The notes below the pieces were generated by a model. The model had not been told where the DNA came from, made no database searches, and saw only the letters and a program-made list of their open reading frames with translations. From assembly GCF_017498565.1 (NCBI RefSeq), contig NZ_CP071794.1, forward strand, positions 868,001-932,000: DNA of 64,000 bases. The letters run 5' to 3'. This DNA is from Parasphingorhabdus cellanae (GTDB lineage: Bacteria; Pseudomonadota; Alphaproteobacteria; Sphingomonadales; Sphingomonadaceae). Position 1 is the stretch's first letter. Each line of letters starts with the position of its first letter. Positions 52,293-60,921 of this stretch are shown piece by piece. The translations under genes and the position numbers were made by a program.

Positions 52293-53780
52293 ATGAGTAA
52301 GCGCAGATTGTTGCTTAGCGCGGTCGCCATTGCGGCCATCTCTACTCCGGCTCAGGCTGACACGCTTCGCGAGGCGTTTGTAGCGGCCTATAAAACCAAT
52401 CCGACATTGTCTGGTGCTCAGGCAGCGCAACGCGCAGAAGACGAAAATGTGCCAATAGCCAAAGCAGATGGACGACCAAGTGCAGGTTCCCAGTTTGGCT
52501 TTCAGGAGGATTTTCTCCGCAATGCGATTAGCTTTACGGCTCCTCTTCGGCGGGTCACGGCGGGTGGCGACGTAAGTGTGCCGGTATACTCGGGCGGCAG
52601 AGTTAAAAATGCCGTTCGGGCAGCCAAAACTCGTGTTGCTGCTGGCCAGTATGATTTGCGGGGAACCGAGGCTAGCCTGTTCAGCAACGTGGTCGCAGCC
52701 TATATGGACGTGATGCGCGATGAAGCCGTCGTACGGCTTAATCGCGCCAATGTTGGTGTTCTAGCTGTCAATCTGGAGGCCACCAGCGATCGTTTTGAAA
52801 TTGGTGACCTCACCCGTACCGATGTGGCCCAGTCCGAATCGCGGCTAGAGATTGCAAAAGGCGAATTGGAATCCGCGCGTGCCAATCTGATTGCCAGTAA
52901 AGAAAATTACATTGCTTTGGTTGGGCAAGTTCCTGGCGAACTACAATCTCCTCCCCCTTTACCAAATTTGCCAAAAGCGCCGGATGAAGCGGTGGACATT
53001 GCTTTGCAATTCAATCCTGACCTCTTGGCAGCGAAGGAACGAAGTGCTGCCACAGAGTTTGATATTAAACGGGCGCGCGGTGCTGTCAAACCAACCCTCG
53101 AAGCATATTTGCAAGGCACTTATATAAACTTTCTGAACACGCTGGACCGCCGTGATCCCGATTTACCGGCGGATCCGCGACTAGGTCCGCGGGCGTCGCA
53201 AGAACAATCCAATGCAGAAGCCGGTGTACGCCTGACCATTCCGATCTATCAAGGCGGACGTCCGGCAGCACAGATACGCCAAGCCCAGGCGAGATCTGGT
53301 CAGGCTTATGAGCAAGTCATTGCAACGGAGCGCAACATCATCGCACAAACCCGTGCCGCCTATTCCAGTTGGCGAGCATCCGAACGGGTGATCCAGTCAT
53401 CGGAGCGGGCGGTCGCTGCCAGTGCTTTGTCTCTGGAAGGCGTTCGAGCAGAAAATAGCGTGGGCAACCGGACCATCCTAGACATTTTGAACGCAGAGCA
53501 AGAGTTGCTTAATGCGCAAGTGCAACTGGTAACGGCGCGGCGCAACAGCTATGTTGCAGGCTTCACCCTGCTGGCGGCCATGGGCCGCGCAGAAGCGCGT
53601 GACCTGGGCCTAGACGGTGGTCCACTTTATGATCCCCAGGTCAATTATGACCGGGTAAAGAACCAGTTTTACGATTTTCAGTCTGACCCGAACCCTGAAC
53701 CGCAGGCGACACGGACCGTTGACACGCCTGCACAAACCGCTGACATCGAACCCTTGCCAGAAGCCAAAGGACGCGAATAA
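52293..53780 (+). CDS. tolC: TolC-family outer-membrane channel
   Basis: Trimeric outer-membrane exit duct for efflux pumps and type I secretion. 495 residues from the ATG at 52293. A signal peptide (LSAVAIAAISTPAQA) comes first, then paired coiled-coil halves of the OEP family: AAQRAEDENVPIAKADGRPSAG, QSESRLEIAKGELESARANLIASKENY, and later ILNAEQELLNAQVQLVTARRNSYVAGFTLLAAMG. A GGGAGAGG sequence precedes the ATG. The C-terminus has a Pro/Thr/Glu tail. Followed after about 96 bp by the PopZ-like gene. Confidence 0.95.
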   Translation: MSKRRLLLSAVAIAAISTPAQADTLREAFVAAYKTNPTLSGAQAAQRAEDENVPIAKADGRPSAGSQFGFQEDFLRNAISFTAPLRRVTAGGDVSVPVYSGGRVKNAVRAAKTRVAAGQYDLRGTEASLFSNVVAAYMDVMRDEAVVRLNRANVGVLAVNLEATSDRFEIGDLTRTDVAQSESRLEIAKGELESARANLIASKENYIALVGQVPGELQSPPPLPNLPKAPDEAVDIALQFNPDLLAAKERSAATEFDIKRARGAVKPTLEAYLQGTYINFLNTLDRRDPDLPADPRLGPRASQEQSNAEAGVRLTIPIYQGGRPAAQIRQAQARSGQAYEQVIATERNIIAQTRAAYSSWRASERVIQSSERAVAASALSLEGVRAENSVGNRTILDILNAEQELLNAQVQLVTARRNSYVAGFTLLAAMGRAEARDLGLDGGPLYDPQVNYDRVKNQFYDFQSDPNPEPQATRTVDTPAQTADIEPLPEAKGRE

Positions 53781-53876
53781 CGATCAACTGGCAAATGGTT
53801 GCCGACCTTATAGCAACTGCGCTAAGAGAATGTGATCACGCGTAGCTTTAACTTTTTGAGTCTAGAGGTTTTGTAA

Positions 53877-54449
53877 ATGGCGGAACAAAATAAAGAATCG
53901 TCCATGGAAGAAATTCTATCATCGATTAAGCGCATTATCGCTGAAGATAAGGCGATCGAAACAGATCGTCCGACTGAGAAGAATGAAGATATTGCAGAAC
54001 GCAAAAATGTCTCACCGCGCCTTAAGACCGTTGCTGATAATGTCACCCCGATCGCGCCGCTGCCAAAAAATATAGCGATCAAAAGCGGTGAAGTTAAAAA
54101 GGCTACCGCGAAAACAACAAGCGATGATGATGGCGTTCTGGAACTGACCAATGAGGTCAAAGACAATAAGCCATCATCCGCTCAAGGTGTTTTTGGTGAT
54201 CGTCGCAAAGAAGAGCGGTTGATCAATGATAAAAAGCTCGATTCGATGCGTCAGTCTCTGTCAGCATTGGTTGCCATGGAGGATTCCGGCTCCACAGCGC
54301 CGCCGACAAAGCCAGCCAATGGCACCTCCTTAGAAGACCTTACTCGTGATCTCATGCGGCCAATGCTAAAAGAATGGCTGGATGAAAACCTTCCTAAGCT
54401 TGTCGAGGAAATGGTGGCACGCGAAATTCAGCGGATTAGCGACCAGTAA
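53877..54449 (+). CDS. DUF2497/PopZ-like polar organizing protein
   Basis: 190 residues with the PopZ-like layout: a conserved N-terminal helix (residues 8-24, SSMEEILSSIKRIIAED) that recruits partners, a variable acidic/basic middle, and a C-terminal oligomerisation region (LTRDLMRPMLKEWLDENLPKLVEEMVAREIQRI). In Caulobacter PopZ makes a pole-anchoring matrix for the chromosome origin. Whether this protein does the same here is inference. Position tolC-DUF2497-valS is usual in this order, here with two genes inserted before valS. Confidence 0.9.
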   Translation: MAEQNKESSMEEILSSIKRIIAEDKAIETDRPTEKNEDIAERKNVSPRLKTVADNVTPIAPLPKNIAIKSGEVKKATAKTTSDDDGVLELTNEVKDNKPSSAQGVFGDRRKEERLINDKKLDSMRQSLSALVAMEDSGSTAPPTKPANGTSLEDLTRDLMRPMLKEWLDENLPKLVEEMVAREIQRISDQ

Positions 54450-54503
54450 GACAACCGCGCTAATCCAATTGCCTTGCCCGAGCGACATGCTACACCGGTG
54501 GGC

Positions 54504-56597
54504 ATGAAAACTATCTCTCGCGCTTCATCATTGGCTCTGCTGCTTGCAGGGACCGTATTTTCCACCTCCATCGCCTCCGCCAGACCCATGACGGCAGAAG
54601 ATCTCGCGACCCTGAAAAGAGTTGGCTCTGTAGCAGTCTCGCCTGATGAAAAATCACTGGCTTTCGGCGTCACCGAAACCGATAGGCAAAGCTACGAGCG
54701 ATCATCCGCGCTCTATTTGCTGGACCTGACCACAGCAAATGCAACACCGGTCCGCATTGCTGATCAAGCAGATGCGAGTGAACATAGTCCAGCGTTTTCA
54801 GCGGATGGAAAGTCGCTCTATTATCTGTCGGATGTTAATGAAACCGAGCAGCTATGGATGATTAATCTTACGACTGGCGGCCAAGAAGGTGAACCTGTTC
54901 AGGCAAGTGATCTGAAAGCCGATATTGCCGGTTTCAAACTGTCTCCAAAAGGCGATAAAGTAGCGATTTGGGGCGATGTTGCCAAAGGCTGCCCGACATT
55001 CGGATGTGATGCAACAGAGGGCGGAGACGGTAACCGTGCGCTACCTGGGCCGGGTACCGGGCGAGAATATGAAGAATTGTTCGTGCGCCATTGGTCAAGT
55101 TGGGAAACACCCGGCAATTACAGCCGCATTTTTGCCTTTGACTTGCAGGAAGGCAAATTGGCCGGCAACGGCACCCCAATGGACGGTGATCTGATCGGCG
55201 ATAGTCCGTCAAAACCCTTTGGCGGCGGAGAAGAAATCTCCTGGTCACCAAACGGAAAAGGCTTGGCCTTTACCCTGCGTAAGGCAGACCGCAATGAACC
55301 GAAGTCAACCGATCTGGATATTTATGGGGTTGCGCTTTCCAGCGGCGAGCCCAATCCGATGCCAGGCAATGGCGATGCCACCGACACCCTCCCCGCTTTC
55401 TCGCCAGATGATGAATGGCTGGCATGGGCGGCAATGGAACGGCCAGGTTATGAAAGCGACCGTAAAGTGGTCAAGCTGCTCCGTAAGGGCGAAAAAGAGC
55501 CGCTTGTGCTGACGGGAGACTGGGATCGCTCGGTCAGCTCCATTACGTGGACGCCCGACAGCCGAGCTTTGATCGTCACCGCTTCGGAGATTCTCGATTA
55601 TGCTGCCTTTCGTGTTAATATAGACGATGGCAAAGTCACTCGCCTAACCGACAAGGGCAGTGTCGGCAATATCACGCCGCTTGAAGATGGATCGATGATC
55701 TTCACCAAGAAGAGCCTGCAGGCCCCGGATGATATTTATCGCCGGGCTGCTGATGGGACAGTGACGCAGCTTACCAATATCAATGGCAATGCATTGGCGG
55801 AAATTGACGAAGTTGCCGTGGAACGGTTTAGTTTCAAGGGCGCGGAAGGCGCAGAGGTCTGGGGTCAGATCATCAAGCCAGAAGGAGCGAAGGGCAAGCT
55901 ACCAATGGCGTTTCTGGTTCATGGCGGACCGCAGGGCAGCTTTGGCGATAGCTGGTCAACCCGTTGGAATCCCAAGGTAATGGCATCGCAGGGCTATGCT
56001 GTGGTCACCATCGATTTCCATGGCTCGGCGGGCTATGGTCAGGAATTTATGGACAGCATCAATCAGGACTGGGGCGGTAAACCGCTTGAAGATCTGAAAC
56101 TTGGCCATGCAGCGGCGCTGAAAATTGACAAGCAGATTGACGGGACACGATCCTGTGCTTTGGGGGCATCCTATGGCGGCTATATGATGAACTGGATTGC
56201 GGGCCAATGGCCGGACCAGTTCGACTGTATCATCAACCATGCCGGGATATTCGATCTGCGCAGCTTTGCTTTCTCGACCGAGGAGCTGTGGTTCGATCAG
56301 TGGGATCATGGCGGTCCCTGGTGGGAGCGGCCCAATCCGGAGAAATGGAACCCAATCCAGCATATCGACAAGTGGAAAACACCGACCCTGTTCATTCACG
56401 GGGAGAAGGATTTCCGCATTCCCTATACCCAATCGCTGATGCCGTTCACCTATGCGCAAGAACGAAACATCCCTTCCAAACTGTTGATTTTCCCCGATGA
56501 AAACCACTGGGTGCTAAAGGGCAAGAATAGCGTGCAATGGCATAATAATGTGTTTGACTGGATGGCCCGCTGGACGAAGGAAAGCGAAAGCAAATGA
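54504..56597 (+). CDS. S9 family prolyl oligopeptidase-type peptidase
   Basis: 697 residues from the ATG at 54504. Signal peptide (ALLLAGTVFSTSIASA), a seven-blade-like beta-propeller (residues 40-430, with repeated YLSDVNETEQLWMI/SPDG-like blades), and an alpha/beta hydrolase domain. The catalytic Ser is in GASYGGYMMNW, Asp in EKDFRIPY and His in ENHWVL. It is probably periplasmic and removes dipeptides or acyl-amino acids. It overlaps the enoyl-CoA hydratase-like gene by four bases (ATGA). Confidence 0.9.
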   Translation: MKTISRASSLALLLAGTVFSTSIASARPMTAEDLATLKRVGSVAVSPDEKSLAFGVTETDRQSYERSSALYLLDLTTANATPVRIADQADASEHSPAFSADGKSLYYLSDVNETEQLWMINLTTGGQEGEPVQASDLKADIAGFKLSPKGDKVAIWGDVAKGCPTFGCDATEGGDGNRALPGPGTGREYEELFVRHWSSWETPGNYSRIFAFDLQEGKLAGNGTPMDGDLIGDSPSKPFGGGEEISWSPNGKGLAFTLRKADRNEPKSTDLDIYGVALSSGEPNPMPGNGDATDTLPAFSPDDEWLAWAAMERPGYESDRKVVKLLRKGEKEPLVLTGDWDRSVSSITWTPDSRALIVTASEILDYAAFRVNIDDGKVTRLTDKGSVGNITPLEDGSMIFTKKSLQAPDDIYRRAADGTVTQLTNINGNALAEIDEVAVERFSFKGAEGAEVWGQIIKPEGAKGKLPMAFLVHGGPQGSFGDSWSTRWNPKVMASQGYAVVTIDFHGSAGYGQEFMDSINQDWGGKPLEDLKLGHAAALKIDKQIDGTRSCALGASYGGYMMNWIAGQWPDQFDCIINHAGIFDLRSFAFSTEELWFDQWDHGGPWWERPNPEKWNPIQHIDKWKTPTLFIHGEKDFRIPYTQSLMPFTYAQERNIPSKLLIFPDENHWVLKGKNSVQWHNNVFDWMARWTKESESK

Positions 56598-57262
56598 GCT
56601 TTTTTCCCACTGAAACGGACGGCGACACCGTCATCGTCACCCTCACCAATGCGCCGCGCAATACATTGTCGACCGAGTTACTCAACGAGGGCACGGAAGT
56701 GTTCCGGAAGTTCACGCAGGACAACCCCAAAGGTGGCGTTGTGCTCACGGGAGCGGGCGAACATTTCACCTGCGGCATGGACACCAAGATCGCGGCCGCG
56801 CTGGATGAAGCGGGTCAAGAACAAGCGATTGCCGCCATTAACGCCTATGCCGCATCGCTCCACCGCCTGCCCTGCGCGTTTGTTTGCGCGGTCAATGGCA
56901 ATGCGATTGGTGCTGGCGGGATCATGATGCTGTGCGCTGACTGGATTTACGCTGCCTCTGGCAACTACAAAATCGGCCTGCCCGAGGCTAAGGCGGGCCT
57001 GCCCTTCCCGCCCGTCCCGCAGGCAATATTGGATCACTGGCTGGAACCGTCGTGGCGGCGGCGCCTGGCGCTGTCGAGCATGTTGCTGAAACCCAATGAA
57101 GCGATTGGCGCTGGCATGGTCGAAGCAACACTGATGCCTGGCGATTTGATCGAAAAATCCGTAGCAAAGGCAAAGGAGCTCAATGCGCAGCCCGGTTTTG
57201 CCGCCTGCAAGCGCCAGCTGCGCGCGAAGGCCAATGCCGAAATTGACGCGATATTGGGATAG
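56594..57262 (+). CDS. Enoyl-CoA hydratase/isomerase family protein
   Basis: Crotonase-fold protein of 222 residues, somewhat short for the family. The oxyanion-hole segments are visible: GVVLTGAGEHFTCGMDTKI and CAVNGNAIGAGGIMMLCADWIY, followed by PEAKAGLPFPPVPQAIL. The two catalytic glutamates of true hydratases are not clearly present, so an isomerase or other crotonase activity is possible. Start ATG overlaps the peptidase stop. Confidence 0.85.
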   Translation: MSFFPTETDGDTVIVTLTNAPRNTLSTELLNEGTEVFRKFTQDNPKGGVVLTGAGEHFTCGMDTKIAAALDEAGQEQAIAAINAYAASLHRLPCAFVCAVNGNAIGAGGIMMLCADWIYAASGNYKIGLPEAKAGLPFPPVPQAILDHWLEPSWRRRLALSSMLLKPNEAIGAGMVEATLMPGDLIEKSVAKAKELNAQPGFAACKRQLRAKANAEIDAILG

Positions 57263-57280
57263 GTTTTGGTTTTACCCCTG

Positions 57281-57358
57281 TCATCCTGAACTTGATTCAG
57301 GATCTAGGGTGACTGTCACGACCAACAATCTGGATGCTGAATCAAGTTCAGCATGACG
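57281..57358. repeat. Dispersed palindromic repeat, family A
   Basis: Two inverted arms between the enoyl-CoA hydratase and valS genes. The left arm 57281-57305 contains ATCCTGAA-CTTGA-TTCAGGAT and the right arm 57332-57358 contains ATGCTGAA-TCAAG-TTCAGCAT; each arm is itself a perfect eight-base palindrome with a five-base centre. The arms also match each other as inverted copies. From memory, this resembles common intergenic repeats of sphingomonad genomes. Confidence 0.85.
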
Positions 57359-57413
57359 AATTTTGGGCGATTTGACGGTTGCCCCTTGCTAAAACCGCTG
57401 GCAAAGGCAGCGC

Positions 57414-60400
57414 ATGACATTAGATAAAAACTTCGACCCGGCGGCCATTGAAGCGCGCTGGTATGCACATTGGGAAAAATCCGGCCAGTTTCGCCCTGAA
57501 CGCGGCGATGCAGAGCCGTTTACGATCGTCAATCCGCCGCCCAATGTCACGGGAAGTTTGCACATTGGTCACGCGCTCGACAATACGTTGCAGGATATCA
57601 TCATCCGCCACGAACGGCTGAAGGGCAAGGATGCGCTTTGGGTTGTCGGCATGGACCATGCGGGCATTGCGACCCAGATGGTTGTCGAGCGGCAGATGGA
57701 GGAACGGCAGGACAAACGCACCAACTATACGCGCGAAGAATTTGTCGAAAAAGTCTGGGAATGGAAAGAGGAATCCGGCGGTGCGATCACCGGACAGCTC
57801 CGCCGTCTCGGCTGTTCGATGGACTGGTCCAACGAGCGCTTCACCATGGACGATGGCATGAACGCAGCCGTGCTCAAGGTGTTTGTCGATCTTTATAAGG
57901 ATGGCCTGATCTATCGCGACAAGCGATTGGTGAACTGGGACCCGGCGTTGAAAACCGCGATTTCCGATCTGGAAGTGGAGACTGTCGATACAAAAGGCAG
58001 CTTCTGGCATTTCAAATATCCGCTGGCTGATGGTGTGACACTGGACCACCCAGATTTTAGGGGCCAGGACTATATCGAAGTCGCCACCACCCGGCCCGAA
58101 ACGATGCTGGCCGATATGGCGGTGGCCGTGCACCCGAGTGACGAGCGCTATCAAAGCGTCATCGGCAAAGAGATTGAGCAGCCGATTACCGGACGCCGTT
58201 TCAAGGTCGTGGCGGACGAGCATGCCGATCCGGAACTGGGCAGCGGTGCGGTGAAAATTACACCGGGCCATGATTTCAACGATTTCGAGGTCGGAAAACG
58301 CGCCGGTTTTGCGGCGAGCGAGATGCTCAACATGCTGGATGGTGAAGCCAATGTTTGCCAAAGCGCTGACGGGCTGATTCCGGAAGAATTTATCGGCCTC
58401 CACCGGTTCAAGAAAGATGGCGTCGATGGCGCACGCGAACTGGTGGTGCAGCGGATGAAGGAACTCGACTGCCTGATCCCGCACGTCACCAAAAACAAAG
58501 ATGGCGAGACGCAAGAGCATGATGCCGAACCGCGTACCATTGCGACACCTTTTGGTGATCGCGGCGGCGTAGTTATTGAACCGTGGCTGACCGATCAATG
58601 GTATGTCGATGCCGAGACGCTGGCACAGCCTGCGATTAAAGCCGTGCGCGATGGCAGCATCGAGATTGTTCCCAAGACCTGGGAAAAGACCTGGTTCAAC
58701 TGGATGGAAAATATCCAGCCTTGGTGCGTGTCGCGCCAGCTGTGGTGGGGGCACCGGATACCGGCTTGGTTCGGTCCAACGATTGAAGACGGGGTTGCGC
58801 AACAGAATAACGAAAAGATTTTCGTTGGTGGCAGCGAAGAAGAAATTATTCGGGAAGCCAGAGCCTATTATCCCGACAAATATGAGATAGCGATTGATGG
58901 TATTCCTGATGGGATATCGGCTGACTTTGTCAATTTGACCCGCGATCCCGATGTGCTCGATACCTGGTTCTCTTCTGCTCTCTGGCCGTTCGGCACGCTC
59001 GGCTGGCCGGAAGATATGGTCGAAGGCGGCGCTCACCCTGAGCCTGTCGAAGGGTCCAATACCGGGCTTCGACAAGCTCAGCCTGAGCGCAGTTTAGTCC
59101 CCCGCCCCGGCTCGGACCTCGAACGCCACTACCCCAACGACCTGCTGATCTCCGGCTTTGACATCCTGTTCTTCTGGGACGCGCGGATGGCCATGCAGGG
59201 CATACAGTTTATGAAGGATGTGCCGTGGAAGCGGCTCTATCTGCACGGGCTGGTGCGCGCCGAAGATGGTTCGAAAATGTCCAAGTCCAAGGGCAATGTG
59301 GTCGATCCGCTCGGCTTGATCGACCAATATGGTGCGGATGCGTTGCGCTTCTTCATGGCGGCAATGGAAAGCCAGGGCCGCGACATTAAAATGGATGACA
59401 AGCGGGTCGAGGGCTATCGAAACTTTGCGACCAAGCTATGGAATGCCTCGCGCTTCTGCGAAGTGAACGGCATTGGCGCGAGCCAGACTCTGCGCGCACC
59501 GGAGGCCAAGCTTCCGGTCAACCGTTGGATCATTTCCGAGGTGTCCGAAACGCTGGCCACGCTCGACAAAGCGCTGGGCGATTTGCGCTTTGATGCGGCG
59601 GCCAACACCATTTATCATTTCACCTGGGACCGGTTCTGCGACTGGTATCTCGAACTGATCAAACCGATTCTAAGTCAGGCTGAAAAGCCCTCGCCCCTTC
59701 AGGGGAGAGGGTTGGGAGAGGGGGAGACTCACGACGCTTCCGATACCCCCCTCTCCCCGGCCCTCTCCCCTGAAGGGGAGAGGGAGGTTGACGAAACCCG
59801 CGCCGTTGCGGGTTGGGTGCTGGACCAGATCATTGTGATGCTGCACCCGTTCATGCCATTCATTACCGAAGAGTTATGGCACAGCATGGCTTCCGAAACC
59901 GGTGGCCGGAACTATGACCTGATCGTCGCGAAATGGCCGGAGCCAAAGGCGGAAATCGATGCTGACGCCAAGGCGGAAGTCGACTGGCTCATTCATCTCA
60001 TTACTCAGCTCAGATCAAATCGGACTGAAATGAACGTTTCGCCAGGAGTTCGCACTGATCTGATCGTTCACAATGATCAAAAGTTTGATGGTGAAGAAGT
60101 AGTCGATGGTCAAAGGGTCGATCTAGTGGAGAAATTTCGTAACTTCGGGAATATGATCTCTAGGCTGGGTCGAGTAGATGTTGTTGAATTCGCTCTAACT
60201 GGGACGGCATTTCAACTGGCGTCAGGTGAAGACATTGATCGCACAAAATATGATTCAGGCAAAAGCGCAGCTTTTCAATTGATTGTAGATAACGTGACAT
60301 ACTCTGTTCCGCTCGATGGGGTGATCGATATTGATGCCGAAAAAGCGCGTCTGGGCAAGGCGCTGGAAGGTGTATCGAAGGAAGCTAAGTCGCTCCAAGG

Positions 60401-60527
60401 CCGTTTAGGCAACGCCAATTTTGTCGAGAAAGCCAAACCGGAGGCGGTTGAAAAAGCCCGCGCAGACTTGGCCGATAAAACCGCAGAAGCCGAACGCTTG
60501 CAGGCGGCGCTGGATCGGCTGGGATGA
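57414..60527 (+). CDS. valS: Valyl-tRNA synthetase with two in-frame repeat insertions
   Basis: Charges tRNA-Val. 1037 residues, longer than the usual 880-950. Class I motifs are intact: HIGH at residues 50-53 ([11 protein letters not shown]) and KMSKS near residue 622 ([12 protein letters not shown]). The editing domain lies between. A C-terminal tRNA-binding coiled coil ends the protein. Two stretches do not look like any synthetase: residues about 536-570 ([17 protein letters not shown]) and about 759-791 ([23 protein letters not shown]). Each matches a palindromic DNA repeat (59036-59088, 59688-59784) inserted without breaking the frame. Codon use from about 59985 to 60310 also differs from the rest. 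The product should be functional, as no stop or shift is seen. Confidence 0.95.
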   Translation: MTLDKNFDPAAIEARWYAHWEKSGQFRPERGDAEPFTIVNPPPNVTGSLHIGHALDNTLQDIIIRHERLKGKDALWVVGMDHAGIATQMVVERQMEERQDKRTNYTREEFVEKVWEWKEESGGAITGQLRRLGCSMDWSNERFTMDDGMNAAVLKVFVDLYKDGLIYRDKRLVNWDPALKTAISDLEVETVDTKGSFWHFKYPLADGVTLDHPDFRGQDYIEVATTRPETMLADMAVAVHPSDERYQSVIGKEIEQPITGRRFKVVADEHADPELGSGAVKITPGHDFNDFEVGKRAGFAASEMLNMLDGEANVCQSADGLIPEEFIGLHRFKKDGVDGARELVVQRMKELDCLIPHVTKNKDGETQEHDAEPRTIATPFGDRGGVVIEPWLTDQWYVDAETLAQPAIKAVRDGSIEIVPKTWEKTWFNWMENIQPWCVSRQLWWGHRIPAWFGPTIEDGVAQQNNEKIFVGGSEEEIIREARAYYPDKYEIAIDGIPDGISADFVNLTRDPDVLDTWFSSALWPFGTLGWPEDMVEGGAHPEPVEGSNTGLRQAQPERSLVPRPGSDLERHYPNDLLISGFDILFFWDARMAMQGIQFMKDVPWKRLYLHGLVRAEDGSKMSKSKGNVVDPLGLIDQYGADALRFFMAAMESQGRDIKMDDKRVEGYRNFATKLWNASRFCEVNGIGASQTLRAPEAKLPVNRWIISEVSETLATLDKALGDLRFDAAANTIYHFTWDRFCDWYLELIKPILSQAEKPSPLQGRGLGEGETHDASDTPLSPALSPEGEREVDETRAVAGWVLDQIIVMLHPFMPFITEELWHSMASETGGRNYDLIVAKWPEPKAEIDADAKAEVDWLIHLITQLRSNRTEMNVSPGVRTDLIVHNDQKFDGEEVVDGQRVDLVEKFRNFGNMISRLGRVDVVEFALTGTAFQLASGEDIDRTKYDSGKSAAFQLIVDNVTYSVPLDGVIDIDAEKARLGKALEGVSKEAKSLQGRLGNANFVEKAKPEAVEKARADLADKTAEAERLQAALDRLG
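59036..59088. repeat. Palindromic repeat family B inside valS
   Basis: Inverted pair CCCTGAGCCTGTCGAAGGG (59036-59054) and GGGCTTCGACAAGCTCAG (59064-59081), with a further GCCTGAGC tail. The arms share CTTCGACA-A/G-GCTCAG. It lies wholly within the valS frame and is translated into Pro/Gln/Glu-rich sequence. Family resembles short repeats common in sphingomonad intergenic regions. Confidence 0.85.
59688..59784. repeat. Palindromic repeat family C inside valS
   Basis: Inverted arms CCCTCGCCCCTTCAGGGGAG... (59688-59724) and its near-perfect inverse ending at 59784; both contain CCCCTTCAGGGGAGAGGG or its complement CCCTCTCCCCTGAAGGGG. It is separated by about 20 bases of unrelated sequence and is translated in frame. 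It is a different family from the first two repeats. Confidence 0.88.
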
Positions 60528-60623
60528 CGATCCCACACAAAAGGCGGCTTAAGGTCGTCTGTAGGCGCAAAAAGCGGACAATATTTAAATATGCGCAGAG
60601 ACGTACACATACTTGATGCCTAA

Positions 60624-60812
60624 CTCTTTGTCGTGGCGATCCTGATCTTTGCCGTGGGCTCGGGAATTTCCATCTAAGAGGGCATCCATAGCATCAGTGA
60701 CCCTCAGCCTGTTCAATCACCCGAATAGACCTATGTCGTCTTGATATTGGCAATGGTCTTTGAAGGGGCCGCTTGGCTGGTTGCGTTTCGCGAGTTTCGC
60801 GGCCTGTTAAAC
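60624..60812 (+). pseudogene. Fragment of a cation diffusion facilitator transporter
   Basis: Within the 394-bp gap 60528-60921 between valS and the ATP-grasp gene. Reading the plus strand in one frame from 60627: FVVAILIFAVGSGISI, stop, EGIHSISDPQPVQSPE, stop, TYVVLILAMVFEGAAWLVAFREF. This matches the middle of CDF-family transporters, where the stops replace Tyr and Trp-like positions (SIYEG, W-N-Y). No start, ends or flanking CDF sequence remain, so it is a degraded remnant. The rest of the gap shows nothing I can assign. Confidence 0.75.
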
Positions 60813-60921
60813 TGTATCAATTTTGATCACTGGTCTTTTTCCTATGTTGCGCTAGGGTGCTGGCTAAGCGTTTATCATAGCGTTAGACGGATTGGGGTGA
60901 CCTATTAAATTTTTTGATGAA

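Noticed and set aside
57420..59075. Minus-strand reading frame of 551 codons across valS
   Set aside because: It is antisense to the clearly conserved valS, lacks any domain, and its codons are the complement of valS bias.
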